A DNA stretch of 43,233 nt from Clostridium sp. CAG:964 (GTDB lineage Bacteria; Bacillota; Clostridia; Oscillospirales; Acutalibacteraceae), in NCBI GenBank assembly GCA_000435335.1, contig FR891311.1, positions 1 to 43,233 on the forward strand, given 5' to 3'. This document shows positions 16,081 to 24,791 of the stretch, one piece after another. Numbering within the stretch: the first letter of the stretch is position 1; every line of letters begins with the position of its first letter. The position numbers and the translations under genes were made by a program. Below the pieces are notes generated by a model, which saw only the letters and a program-made list of their open reading frames with translations, searched no databases and was not told the DNA's origin.

Positions 16081-17964
16081 ATGAGTTTTTTGGCAGGAGA
16101 ATTTGATGTTGCGGTTATCGGGGCAGGTCACGCAGGTATAGAGGCGGCACTTGCCTCTGCAAGGCTTGGCTGTAATACTGTAGCCTTTACAATAAATATG
16201 GATGCAGTTGGCAACTGCCCTTGCAATCCGTCAATAGGAGGTACGGCAAAAGGACATTTAGTAAGAGAAATAGACGCCATAGGCGGTGAAATGGGAAAAA
16301 CAGCTGACGAGAGTATGCTGCAAATGCGTATGCTTAACAGAGGAAAAGGTCCGGCTGTACATTCACTAAGGGCACAGATTGACAGAAGAAAATACAGCGA
16401 AATTATGAAGCACAAAATGGAGCTTCAAGAAAATTTACAGGTATTGCAGGCTGAAATAACCGATATTTGCAAAGAAAACGATTATTGGATTTTAGAAACA
16501 AGACTAAAAGCACAGTTTAAATGCAAAGCGGTTGTTATTGCTACCGGTACTTTCTTAGGTGGCAGAGTATATGTAGGCGATGTTTCTTATGAAAGCGGAC
16601 CGGACGGTATTTTTCCGGCATCGTTTTTGGGTGGCTCTCTTAAAAAGCTTGGCTTATCTATTAGAAGATTTAAAACCGGTACGCCGGCCAGAGTATTAAA
16701 AAGAAGCATAGATTTTTCAGACCTTGAAGAACAGTGTGGTGATGAACCTGTTACTCCTTTTTCCTATGATACCTTAGAGCCGCCTAAAAATAAAATAAAA
16801 TGCCATATTAGTTGGACAAACGAAAAAACGAAAAAAATTATACTGGATAATATTCACCGCTCCCCTTTATATGGAGGACTTATTGAGGGTGTTGGGCCAA
16901 GATATTGCCCAAGCATTGAGGATAAAATAGTAAGATTTGCCGATAAAAAAAGACATCAGCTGTTTATTGAGCCGTGTGGAATCAATACGGAGGAAATGTA
17001 CTTACAGGGAATGTCCTCATCATTGCCGGAGGATGTACAGCTTGAATTTTATCATTCTATAAAGGGCTTAGAAAATGCTGTAGTAATGCGTCCGGCTTAT
17101 GCCATAGAGTATGATTGCGTTGACCCAACTATGATGAAAAGCACTCTGGAATTTGAAAATTTTCCAAGCTTATATGGTGCAGGTCAATTTAACGGCAGTT
17201 CAGGATATGAAGAGGCGGCAGCACAGGGGCTTATAGCCGGTATTAATGCCGCACTAAAGGTACAAGGCAGAGAGCCGTTTATTTTGGACAGAGCGTCTTC
17301 ATATATAGGAACATTAATAGACGATTTAATTACAAAGGGTGCAGATGATCCGTACAGAATGATGACCTCTCGCTCCGAATACAGGCTTGTTTTAAGACAA
17401 GACAACGCAGATGAAAGACTTACACCGCTTGGCAGAAAAATAGGCTTAATCTCTGACGACAGGTGGAACAGGTTTACTGCAAAGCAGCAGCAAAAAAAGG
17501 ACGAAATTAAAAGGCTGAAAAATACTGTTATACCACCAACGGAGGAGGTAAATGCTATACTTGTTTCACGTGAAACAACACCTATAACTACGGGGGTAAG
17601 GTTAATTGACTTAATGAAGCGTCCCCAAATAAATTATGCCGCATTAGAGCCAGTAGATACTACGAGACCACAGCTTGATGTAAATGTACAGGAGCAGGTG
17701 GAAATAGATGTGAAGTATGAGGGCTATATAAAAAGACAGGCTGAACAAATTGCAAAAATGAGAAGGCTTGAGGAAAAGCGACTGCCTAAAATTGACTTTA
17801 ACCAAATTGTAGGCTTAAGATTGGAGGCTATTGAAAAGCTTAATAAGGTTAAGCCTGAAAACATTGGACAAGCCTCCAGAATAAGCGGTGTAAGTCCGGC
17901 GGATATTTCCGTATTGCTGATATGGCTTGCACAGCAGTCACATAAAAATCAAAAGGATAATTAA
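16081..17964 (+). CDS. mnmG: tRNA modification FAD enzyme MnmG (GidA)
   Basis: MnmG is the FAD-binding partner of MnmE in wobble-uridine modification. The 627 residues show the FAD-binding GAGHAGIEAALASARLG at the N-terminus, the GidA signatures GNCPCNPSIGGTAKGHLVREIDA and GPRYCPSIEDK, and the C-terminal helical domain. GTGG sites precede the ATG. A perfect 16-bp parS site lies within the coding sequence at 17562-17577, encoding part of the segment near residue 495. It is followed four bases later by rsmG. Confidence 0.97.
   Translation: MSFLAGEFDVAVIGAGHAGIEAALASARLGCNTVAFTINMDAVGNCPCNPSIGGTAKGHLVREIDAIGGEMGKTADESMLQMRMLNRGKGPAVHSLRAQIDRRKYSEIMKHKMELQENLQVLQAEITDICKENDYWILETRLKAQFKCKAVVIATGTFLGGRVYVGDVSYESGPDGIFPASFLGGSLKKLGLSIRRFKTGTPARVLKRSIDFSDLEEQCGDEPVTPFSYDTLEPPKNKIKCHISWTNEKTKKIILDNIHRSPLYGGLIEGVGPRYCPSIEDKIVRFADKKRHQLFIEPCGINTEEMYLQGMSSSLPEDVQLEFYHSIKGLENAVVMRPAYAIEYDCVDPTMMKSTLEFENFPSLYGAGQFNGSSGYEEAAAQGLIAGINAALKVQGREPFILDRASSYIGTLIDDLITKGADDPYRMMTSRSEYRLVLRQDNADERLTPLGRKIGLISDDRWNRFTAKQQQKKDEIKRLKNTVIPPTEEVNAILVSRETTPITTGVRLIDLMKRPQINYAALEPVDTTRPQLDVNVQEQVEIDVKYEGYIKRQAEQIAKMRRLEEKRLPKIDFNQIVGLRLEAIEKLNKVKPENIGQASRISGVSPADISVLLIWLAQQSHKNQKDN
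17562..17577. other. parS site inside mnmG
   Basis: The sequence TGTTTCACGTGAAACA is a perfect palindrome and exactly matches the ParB/Spo0J recognition consensus TGTTNCACGTGAAACA. It is embedded in mnmG codons about 12.3 kb from the predicted opening site and is a probable ParB loading site. Confidence 0.95.
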
Positions 17965-17968
17965 GCTT

Positions 17969-18679
17969 ATGAGTGAATTTAATGATGTTTTGCAGTCAGG
18001 AATGGCTAAATTTAATATTATCTTAACTGAAAAACAGCTTTGGCAGTTTAATGAGTATTATAAACTCCTTACCCTATGGAACAATAAAATGAACTTAACA
18101 GCTATAACAGAGCCGACAGAGGTGGCCCTTAAGCATTTTGTCGATAGCTGTAGTATTTTGAATTATATAAATGTTAAAGAAAATGCTAAGATAATTGACA
18201 TTGGTACAGGTGCAGGCTTTCCGGGAATTCCCCTAAAAATAGTAAGAGATGATATTAATTTAACATTGCTCGACAGCTTAAACAAAAGACTTTTATTTTT
18301 AAATGAAGCTGCTAAAGAAATAGGCATTACAGCTAACACCATACACGGCAGAGCCGAAGATTACGGGAAAGACATCACATACCGTGAAAAATTTGATATG
18401 GCTGTATCTCGTGCGGTTGCACCGCTAAATGTACTAAGTGAATACTGTATTCCTTTTGTAAAAAAAGGCGGTATATTTGTTTCAATGAAGGGGCCAAATA
18501 TACAGGAAGAAGTAAACGCAGGCAAAAGTTCAATTAAATTGCTGGGTGGAAAAATTAATAATGTAAAGCAATTTAGCTTAGGTGATAACAGCAGAAGTAT
18601 TATTATTGTTGAAAAGGTTAATAATACACCTGCCGCATACCCAAGGCATGGATCAAAAATTTCTAAAAAGCCTCTTTAA
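17969..18679 (+). CDS. rsmG: 16S rRNA m7G527 methyltransferase RsmG (GidB)
   Basis: RsmG methylates G527 of 16S rRNA in the 530 loop using S-adenosylmethionine; loss gives low-level streptomycin resistance in several species. The 236 residues include NLTAI near residue 37, the SAM motif DIGTGAGFPGIPL and the SRAVAPL motif. The open frame extends 14 codons into mnmG, but ATG at 17969 follows AAGGAT and gives the family N-terminus, so it is chosen. It ends the mnmE-mnmG-rsmG unit. Confidence 0.96.
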   Translation: MSEFNDVLQSGMAKFNIILTEKQLWQFNEYYKLLTLWNNKMNLTAITEPTEVALKHFVDSCSILNYINVKENAKIIDIGTGAGFPGIPLKIVRDDINLTLLDSLNKRLLFLNEAAKEIGITANTIHGRAEDYGKDITYREKFDMAVSRAVAPLNVLSEYCIPFVKKGGIFVSMKGPNIQEEVNAGKSSIKLLGGKINNVKQFSLGDNSRSIIIVEKVNNTPAAYPRHGSKISKKPL

Positions 18680-18711
18680 GCTTGTGCGGTAATTTATAGA
18701 ATAAAAAAATG

Positions 18712-18755
18712 TTCCCCGATAATAATTTCACTGTTATTATCGGGGATGTTTTTTT
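18712..18755 (+). terminator. Terminator after rsmG
   Basis: A 12-bp stem (18714-18725 with 18734-18745) followed by GATG and a run of seven T. It separates rsmG from the noc-like gene. Confidence 0.9.
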
Positions 18756-18829
18756 GCTAAAAAATAAATCTGTTTTTCGACCTGTTTATTAATAATAATG
18801 TAAAACCTTTTATTTTGTATTTACTTCCT

Positions 18830-18859
18830 TTGACAAAATTGTTTTTACAGTTGTGTTAT
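18830..18859 (+). promoter_or_regulatory. Probable promoter of the noc-like gene
   Basis: A perfect TTGACA at 18830-18835 with TGTTAT at 18854-18859 (18-base spacer), about 45 bases before the start codon. The -10 is imperfect. Confidence 0.55.
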
Positions 18860-18912
18860 TATATTATTGTCAACAAGAGGAGAGGAAGTTTAAAAAGAAG
18901 AGGTGCTATACT

Positions 18913-19725
18913 ATGAAGTTGATTTTACGAGATGACAACAAGCTAACAGATATACCTGTAATTTACATAATGCCAAACAAGTCTCAGCCAAGAAAGATTT
19001 TTAATAAAGACGAGCTTGACGCACTTTCCCAAAGCATTTTAAAAAACGGTATTTTACAGCCCCTAACGGTTAGAAAGCACTCCCCTGTGGAATATGAGCT
19101 TATAGCCGGAGAAAGACGACTGCGTGCAGCTATAATGGCAGGCTTTGCAAAGGTGCCGTGTATTGTAATGAAGTGTACTGACAACCAATCAGCTATATTT
19201 GCGTTAATTGAAAATCTGCAGCGGACTGACCTTAATATGTTTGAAGAAGCATTTGGCATAAAAAAGCTTATAACGGAATGTAATATGACTCAGGAGCAAA
19301 TTGCTAAGCAAATAGGTAAAAATCAGTCAACCGTCGCCAATAAGCTAAGACTGTTAAGATTAACACCTGAGGAACAAAAAATTATACTTAATAATAAATT
19401 AACCGAAAGACATGCCAGAGTGGTGTTAAAGCTTGGTGAAGAAAAGAGATTGGCGGCACTTAAAAAAATTGCCGAAGACTCTTTAAATGTAGCTAAAAGC
19501 GAAAAGCTAGTTAATGAAATGCTTGGCGATTGCCCTGTTAAAAAGAAAAAGTCAATAAATCAAAAATTTATTATAAAGGATGTAAGAATTTTTATAAATA
19601 CATTTATGAAAGCCTATGACACAATGAAGTCCAGCGGTATTAATGCTGTAAGCAACAAGGTTGAAAGTGACGAATATATTGAATACAGCGTAAGAATACC
19701 AAAACGCTCTGCTTACAGCAGCTAA
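18913..19725 (+). CDS. ParB-family DNA-binding protein, Noc-like
   Basis: The 270 residues have the ParB N-terminal CTPase fold (GERRLRAA and the ENLQRTDLNMFEEA motif), a central helix-turn-helix (MTQEQIAKQIGKNQSTVANKLRLLRL) and a C-terminal dimer segment. Position right after rsmG and before parA is that of noc, the nucleoid-occlusion protein. However, the protein begins MKLILRDDNKLTDIPV, without the basic amphipathic N-terminal helix that anchors Bacillus Noc in the membrane. It could be Noc or a second chromosomal ParB. ATG at 18913 follows AGAGGTG and is preferred over an upstream GTG. Confidence 0.88.
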   Translation: MKLILRDDNKLTDIPVIYIMPNKSQPRKIFNKDELDALSQSILKNGILQPLTVRKHSPVEYELIAGERRLRAAIMAGFAKVPCIVMKCTDNQSAIFALIENLQRTDLNMFEEAFGIKKLITECNMTQEQIAKQIGKNQSTVANKLRLLRLTPEEQKIILNNKLTERHARVVLKLGEEKRLAALKKIAEDSLNVAKSEKLVNEMLGDCPVKKKKSINQKFIIKDVRIFINTFMKAYDTMKSSGINAVSNKVESDEYIEYSVRIPKRSAYSS

Positions 19726-19782
19726 TTTAAAGTACAAGAGTATAAGTTTCCACTCATACCAATTTCCTTATCTGAAACCCCC

Positions 19783-19828
19783 GCAGGAGCCGTACAGTTT
19801 TACATTGTACGGCTCCTGCACCTTTTGT
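19783..19828 (+). terminator. Terminator after the noc-like gene
   Basis: A perfect 14-bp stem (19783-19796 with 19806-19819) followed by ACCTTTTGT. It separates the noc-like gene from parA. Bases 19830-19912 show nothing else recognisable. Confidence 0.85.
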
Positions 19829-19912
19829 AAAAAATAATGCTTGAATAATTTATTGCTGTGTTTTAAATAATCACACACCCTTATGAGGCAATAATAAACT
19901 AATCCTCCCCAT

Positions 19913-19928
19913 TGTTTCACGTGAAACA
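19913..19928. other. parS site upstream of parA
   Basis: TGTTTCACGTGAAACA, a perfect 16-bp match to the ParB consensus, 90 bases before the parA start and just upstream of its promoter. Binding there could both seed the partition complex and affect parAB transcription. Confidence 0.95.
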
Positions 19929-19952
19929 TATATTATTTTTATTAAATATATC

Positions 19953-19981
19953 TTTAAAATTAATTATAATAGTGGTATAAT
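19953..19981 (+). promoter_or_regulatory. parA promoter
   Basis: TTTAAA (19953-19958) and TATAAT (19976-19981) with a 17-base spacer, about 30 bases before the parA start and 25 bases after parS. Confidence 0.7.
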
Positions 19982-20017
19982 TTATATGTTAAATTCAAGA
20001 AAAAGAGAGGTGTATTT

Positions 20018-20779
20018 ATGGCTAAGGTCATTGCAGTGGCAAACCAAAAGGGTGGCGTAGGCAAAACAACTACCGCCGTTAATTTAGCAGCCGCCTTGGG
20101 CATTAATAATAAAAAAACTCTTCTTATTGATATAGATCCGCAAGGAAATTCCACAAGTGGTGTCGGTATAGACAAGCGTACATTAGACTATACTACATAT
20201 GATTTATTGGTTGATAATATTAAGGCAGAACAGGCACTTTTGCATACAAAGTTTCAATGTTTGGACATTTTGCCTGCCAGTATAAATTTGGCGGCCGCCG
20301 AGCTTGAAATAGCCGAAAAAAGTAAACGAGAGTCTTTACTTAAAAACGCCGTTACACCTGTTCGTGGCAATTATGACTACATAATTATAGACTGTCCCCC
20401 ATCATTAGGACTCATAACAACAAACGCACTTTGCTTTAGTGACACCATACTTGTACCGATTCAATGCGAATATTATGCACTTGAGGGCTTGTCGCAGCTA
20501 ATGAATACGGTTAGAAGAGTAAAAAGACAATATAACAGTAAGCTTGAAATGGAGGGCGTTCTGCTTACTATGTATGACGGAAGACTTAACCTTACACAAC
20601 AGGTTGTAGACGAGGTTAAAAGATATTTTCCAAGAAAGGTTTTTGCAACGGTAATACCAAGAGGCGTAAGACTTTCAGAAGCACCAAGCTTTGGTATGCC
20701 GGTTGTGTATTTTGATAAATCCTGCAAGGGCAGTGCCGCATATTTAGCGTTGGCACAGGAAATAATTAATAATTATTAA
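20018..20779 (+). CDS. parA: Chromosome partition ATPase ParA (Soj)
   Basis: ParA/Soj is a deviant Walker ATPase that binds DNA non-specifically and, with ParB, drives origin segregation and tunes DnaA activity. The 253 residues show the deviant Walker A KGGVGKTT (11-18), DIDPQGNSTSGVG, the Walker B DYIIIDCPPSLG and the C-terminal RGVRLSEAPSFG motif. ATG follows GAGAGGTG. It forms a two-gene unit with parB 27 bases downstream. Confidence 0.97.
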   Translation: MAKVIAVANQKGGVGKTTTAVNLAAALGINNKKTLLIDIDPQGNSTSGVGIDKRTLDYTTYDLLVDNIKAEQALLHTKFQCLDILPASINLAAAELEIAEKSKRESLLKNAVTPVRGNYDYIIIDCPPSLGLITTNALCFSDTILVPIQCEYYALEGLSQLMNTVRRVKRQYNSKLEMEGVLLTMYDGRLNLTQQVVDEVKRYFPRKVFATVIPRGVRLSEAPSFGMPVVYFDKSCKGSAAYLALAQEIINNY

Positions 20780-20806
20780 TTGATGTAGATGAAAGGAGTG
20801 TAGAAA

Positions 20807-21688
20807 TTGGCTGTAAAAAAAAGAGGCGGGCTAGGCAAAGGGCTAGACGCTATTTTTATAGAAAATGAGCCGGAGGAAAGCAGCAGCAATGTTATGCTGA
20901 AAATATCCGAAATAGAGCCGAACAAAAATCAGCCACGGCGAGAATTTGACGATAACGCTTTGGCAGAGCTTGCAGAATCTATTTCTCAGCACGGTGTACT
21001 GCAGCCACTGCTTGTAAGACCTATAGCCGACGGCGGTTATCAAATAGTTGCCGGCGAGAGAAGATGGCGTGCAAGCCGTATGGCAGGCTTAACCGAGGTT
21101 CCTGTAGTTATAAGAGAGCTTTCAGACAGTGAAACAACGGAGCTTGCTCTTATTGAAAATTTGCAGAGAGAAGACCTTTCTCCTGTTGAAGAGGCTTTGG
21201 GCTACAAACAGCTTATGGAAGAATACGATATGTCACAGGATCAGGTATCTAAAACGGTTGGCAAGTCAAGGCCGGCTATTGCAAATGCACTTAGATTACT
21301 TAATTTACCTGATGAAATTTTAAATTTAGTGAATACCGCAAAAATAAGTGCAGGTCACGGCAGAACACTGTTATCCTTTAAAAATCCTGATGATATGCTG
21401 GTATGGGCTAAAAAGTGTGTAACAGATGATATTTCTGTAAGAGAGCTTGAGCGTATAGCAAAAAAATCAAATCAAGAGTTTGAAAGCAGAGGCAAGGAGA
21501 ATAAGACGACTAAAAAGGTTAAAAGATTGCCTTATTATGACGAAGTGGAGTTATCCCTTAACGAGCACTTAGGCAGAAAGGTATCTGTGTCGGGTGATGC
21601 AGAAAACAAGGGCGTGCTTGAAATTGAATTTTACAGCAAGGATGACCTTTTTGAGCTTGCACAAATTCTGGGCAAAAACTCAATGTAA
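20807..21688 (+). CDS. parB: Chromosome partition protein ParB (Spo0J)
   Basis: ParB is a CTP-dependent DNA clamp that loads at parS and recruits SMC. The 293 residues start with RGGLGKGLDAIF, typical of chromosomal ParB, then the CTP-binding segments (NQPRREFD, GERRWRAS, ENLQREDL), the helix-turn-helix (MSQDQVSKTVGKSRPAIANALRLL) and a C-terminal dimerisation domain. TTG start after AAAGGAGTG. The two parS sites in the window are its likely targets. Confidence 0.97.
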   Translation: MAVKKRGGLGKGLDAIFIENEPEESSSNVMLKISEIEPNKNQPRREFDDNALAELAESISQHGVLQPLLVRPIADGGYQIVAGERRWRASRMAGLTEVPVVIRELSDSETTELALIENLQREDLSPVEEALGYKQLMEEYDMSQDQVSKTVGKSRPAIANALRLLNLPDEILNLVNTAKISAGHGRTLLSFKNPDDMLVWAKKCVTDDISVRELERIAKKSNQEFESRGKENKTTKKVKRLPYYDEVELSLNEHLGRKVSVSGDAENKGVLEIEFYSKDDLFELAQILGKNSM

Positions 21689-21741
21689 AGTTTATTATTA
21701 TTTTATATATAAAGTAATTCAGAGGAAAGGAAATTTAATTT

Positions 21742-23019
21742 ATGCTAGATATTAAATTTTTGAGAGAAAATCCTGAAATAGTTAAACAGAACATTAGAAA
21801 TAAATTTCAGGACAGCAAGCTTGTACTTGTAGACGAGGTAATTGAGCTTGATAAAAAAAGCAGACAGACTCAGCAGGAGGCTGACGCTTTGCGTGCCGAC
21901 AGAAATAAATTTTCTAAGCAAATTGGTGCATTAATGGCACAGGGTAAAAAAGACGAAGCAGAGGAAATGAAAGCCAGGGTAACCCAGCAGGCTGACAAAC
22001 TGGCTAAGCTTCAGGAGGAAGAGGCTGAGCTGCAAAAGAAAATACTTGAAAGAATGATGGTTATACCAAATATTATAGACCCGTCTGTTCCTATAGGTAA
22101 AGATGACTCTGAAAATGTTGAGATTGAAAAGTTTGGCGAGCCTGTAGTGCCGGATTTTGAAATTCCTTACCATACAGAAATAATGGAGAGGTTTAACGGT
22201 ATTGACCTTGACAGTGCAAGAAATGTAGCCGGCAACGGTTTTTATTACTTAATGGGCGACATTGCAAGGCTGCATTCCGCTGTAATTTCATATGCCCGTG
22301 ATTTTATGATTGACAGGGGCTTTACCTACTGTATACCTCCTTATATGATTAGAAGTAATGTGGTAACAGGTGTTATGAGCTTTGCTGAAATGGATTCTAT
22401 GATGTATAAAATTGAGGGTGAAGACCTATATCTTATAGGTACAAGTGAACACTCAATGATTGGTAAATTTATTGACACCATGAACAACGAGGAGGCTCTG
22501 CCATATACACTTACAAGCTATTCACCTTGCTTCCGTAAGGAAAAAGGTGCACATGGCATAGAAGAGCGTGGCGTATACAGAATTCATCAGTTTGAAAAGC
22601 AAGAAATGATTGTTGTCTGCAAGCCTGACGAAAGCAAAATGTGGTTTGACAAGCTTTGGAAAAATACGGTAGACCTTTTCCGCTCTTTAGACATACCTGT
22701 AAGAACACTTGAGTGCTGCTCCGGTGATTTGGCAGACCTAAAGGTTAAATCAATAGATGTAGAAGCATGGTCACCTCGTCAGAAAAAGTATTTTGAGGTA
22801 GGCAGCTGTTCTAACCTAGGCGATGCACAGGCAAGAAGACTAAAAATAAGAGTTAAGGGAAAGAACGGTAAATATTTTGCACATACCCTTAACAATACCG
22901 TAGTTGCCCCGCCAAGAATGCTTATAGCGTTCCTTGAAAACAATCTAAACGCCGACGGCACTGTAAATATTCCTGTCGCTTTAAGACCATATATGGGCGG
23001 CAAGGAGCTTATTAAATAA
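21742..23019 (+). CDS. serS: Seryl-tRNA synthetase
   Basis: SerRS charges tRNA-Ser with serine. The 425 residues have the N-terminal antiparallel coiled-coil arm (about 30-105) that contacts the long variable arm of the tRNA, and the class II catalytic core with TSEHSMIG, FRKEKG..GIEERGVYRIHQFEKQE (motif 2) and motif 3 around NNTVVAPPRMLIAFLENN. The length is normal. ATG follows AGAGGAAAGGAAA. serS near the parAB genes is common in clostridia. Confidence 0.97.
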   Translation: MLDIKFLRENPEIVKQNIRNKFQDSKLVLVDEVIELDKKSRQTQQEADALRADRNKFSKQIGALMAQGKKDEAEEMKARVTQQADKLAKLQEEEAELQKKILERMMVIPNIIDPSVPIGKDDSENVEIEKFGEPVVPDFEIPYHTEIMERFNGIDLDSARNVAGNGFYYLMGDIARLHSAVISYARDFMIDRGFTYCIPPYMIRSNVVTGVMSFAEMDSMMYKIEGEDLYLIGTSEHSMIGKFIDTMNNEEALPYTLTSYSPCFRKEKGAHGIEERGVYRIHQFEKQEMIVVCKPDESKMWFDKLWKNTVDLFRSLDIPVRTLECCSGDLADLKVKSIDVEAWSPRQKKYFEVGSCSNLGDAQARRLKIRVKGKNGKYFAHTLNNTVVAPPRMLIAFLENNLNADGTVNIPVALRPYMGGKELIK

Positions 23020-23032
23020 TTGACCTCTTATA

Positions 23033-23061
23033 TTGACAAATTATTTATATAGAGATATAAT
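23033..23061 (+). promoter_or_regulatory. guaB promoter
   Basis: A consensus promoter: TTGACA (23033-23038), 17 bases, TATAAT (23056-23061), about 65 bases before the guaB start. No purine riboswitch or G-box was recognised in the short leader. Confidence 0.92.
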
Positions 23062-23125
23062 CGATATAATAACCTAAAACCAGTAGCTATAAAATACTGA
23101 ATAAGAATAAGGAGGAAGAAAGGCA

Positions 23126-24604
23126 ATGATAAACAAAAATTATCAAGAAAAATTCTGCAAAGAAGCTCTGACATTTGATGATGTTCTGCTGATTCCGGGC
23201 GAGTCTTTTGTAGAACCTGCTAATGTTAATATTGGAGCACAACTAACTAAGAAGATTAGGCTGAATACACCGCTTATTACAGCTGCTATGGACACTGTAA
23301 CAGAGGCTAAAATGGCTATTGCCATTGCCAGAGAGGGCGGCATAGGCATTATTCACAAGAATATGACTATTGAACAGCAGGCAGACCAAGTTGACAGAGT
23401 AAAGAGATCAGAAAACGGTGTTATAGCTAATCCGTTCTTCCTATCACCGGAACATACTGTAAACGACGCAAACCAGCTTATGGCTAAGTATAAAATATCC
23501 GGTGTGCCAATATGCGAGGGTGAAAAGCTTGTTGGTATTATTACAAATCGTGATATGCGTTTTATGACAGAAGAAGACTACAGCCAGCAGATTAAAAATG
23601 TTATGACAGCTGAAAAGCTTGTAACAGCTCCGGTTGGAACAAGTATGGAGCAGGCTCAGGAAATTTTAAGAGAGCATAAAATTGAGAAGCTGCCTCTTGT
23701 AGATAAAGACGGCAAGCTAATGGGACTTATTACAATAAAAGATATTGAAAAGTCAATGCAGTATCCTAACTCTGCAAGAGATGAAAAGGGCAGACTGCTT
23801 TGTGGTGCGGCTATTGGTGCTACAGCAGATGTACTTGAAAGAGTAGCAGAACTTGTAAAGGCACAGGTAGATGTGCTTGTACTTGATTCAGCTCACGGTC
23901 ACAACAGAAATGTTATTGCAGCGGTTAAGCGTGTAAAAGAGGCATTCCCTAATGTTCAGCTTATTGCAGGCAATGTTGCAACAGCCGCAGCTACAAGAGC
24001 ATTAATAGAAGCAGGTGCCGATGCAGTAAAGGTTGGCATTGGACCGGGCTCTATATGTACTACCCGTGTGGTAGCAGGTATTGGCGTACCTCAGATTACA
24101 GCTATTTACGACGCCGCTTGTGCAGCAGCAGAGTATGGCATACCAATAATTGCAGACGGCGGCGTTAAGTATTCCGGCGATATTGTTAAGGCTTTGGCAG
24201 CCGGCGGTAACGCTGTTATGATTGGTTCACTTGTTGCAGGCTGTGAGGAATCACCTGGCGACAGCGAAATTTATCAGGGCAGACAGTTTAAGGTATACCG
24301 TGGTATGGGCAGTCTTGGTGCTATGGGCAAAGGCAGTCAGGACAGATATTTCCAAAGCGGATTTAAAAAATTCGTACCGGAGGGTGTTGAAGGCAGAGTA
24401 CCTTATAAGGGCTATCTGTCAGAAACAGTATACCAAATGGTTGGCGGTCTTCGTGCAGGTATGGGATATACAGGCTGTGAAACTATAGAAGAGCTTCACG
24501 AAAAAGCACAGTTTGTACGCATTACCGGTGCTGGCTTAAAGGAGAGCCACCCGCACGACATAAGCATCACTAAAGAAGCTCCTAATTATTCTTATAACGG
24601 TTAA
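23126..24604 (+). CDS. guaB: Inosine-5'-monophosphate dehydrogenase
   Basis: GuaB oxidises IMP to XMP with NAD+, the first committed step to GMP. The 492 residues form a TIM barrel with the active-site loop GIGPGSICTTRVVAG (catalytic Cys in SICTT) and the flap around RYFQSG; two CBS domains are inserted at about 95-215. The C-terminal residues SHPHD are normal. ATG follows AAGGAGGAA. It is a single-gene unit bounded by its own promoter and terminator. Confidence 0.97.
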   Translation: MINKNYQEKFCKEALTFDDVLLIPGESFVEPANVNIGAQLTKKIRLNTPLITAAMDTVTEAKMAIAIAREGGIGIIHKNMTIEQQADQVDRVKRSENGVIANPFFLSPEHTVNDANQLMAKYKISGVPICEGEKLVGIITNRDMRFMTEEDYSQQIKNVMTAEKLVTAPVGTSMEQAQEILREHKIEKLPLVDKDGKLMGLITIKDIEKSMQYPNSARDEKGRLLCGAAIGATADVLERVAELVKAQVDVLVLDSAHGHNRNVIAAVKRVKEAFPNVQLIAGNVATAAATRALIEAGADAVKVGIGPGSICTTRVVAGIGVPQITAIYDAACAAAEYGIPIIADGGVKYSGDIVKALAAGGNAVMIGSLVAGCEESPGDSEIYQGRQFKVYRGMGSLGAMGKGSQDRYFQSGFKKFVPEGVEGRVPYKGYLSETVYQMVGGLRAGMGYTGCETIEELHEKAQFVRITGAGLKESHPHDISITKEAPNYSYNG

Positions 24605-24624
24605 TATATTTATAATTCACTTAT

Positions 24625-24669
24625 AAAAGGTCAGCTTGTCTGTTTTTAATGACAAGCTGACCTTTTTAA
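24625..24669 (+). terminator. guaB terminator
   Basis: A 16-bp stem (24625-24640 with 24651-24666) ending in a T run. Confidence 0.92.
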
Positions 24670-24721
24670 TTTATAATAGCCTATATTTATGTTGCTTTAA
24701 AATAATATATTAGTTTTTTGC

Positions 24722-24768
24722 ATAAATAAAAAGGGTATGCAAATTATCGAACTTACTGCATACCCTTT
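24722..24768 (-). terminator. Rubrerythrin terminator
   Basis: A 12-bp stem (24730-24741 with 24757-24768), 23 bases after the rubrerythrin stop, with TTTATTTAT after the stem on the minus strand. Confidence 0.75.
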
Positions 24769-24791
24769 AATATTATCTTTTATAATTTGCT

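Noticed and set aside
23062..23125. Possible purine or guanidine riboswitch before guaB
   Set aside because: The leader is about 60 bases and has no conserved hairpin or terminator structure.
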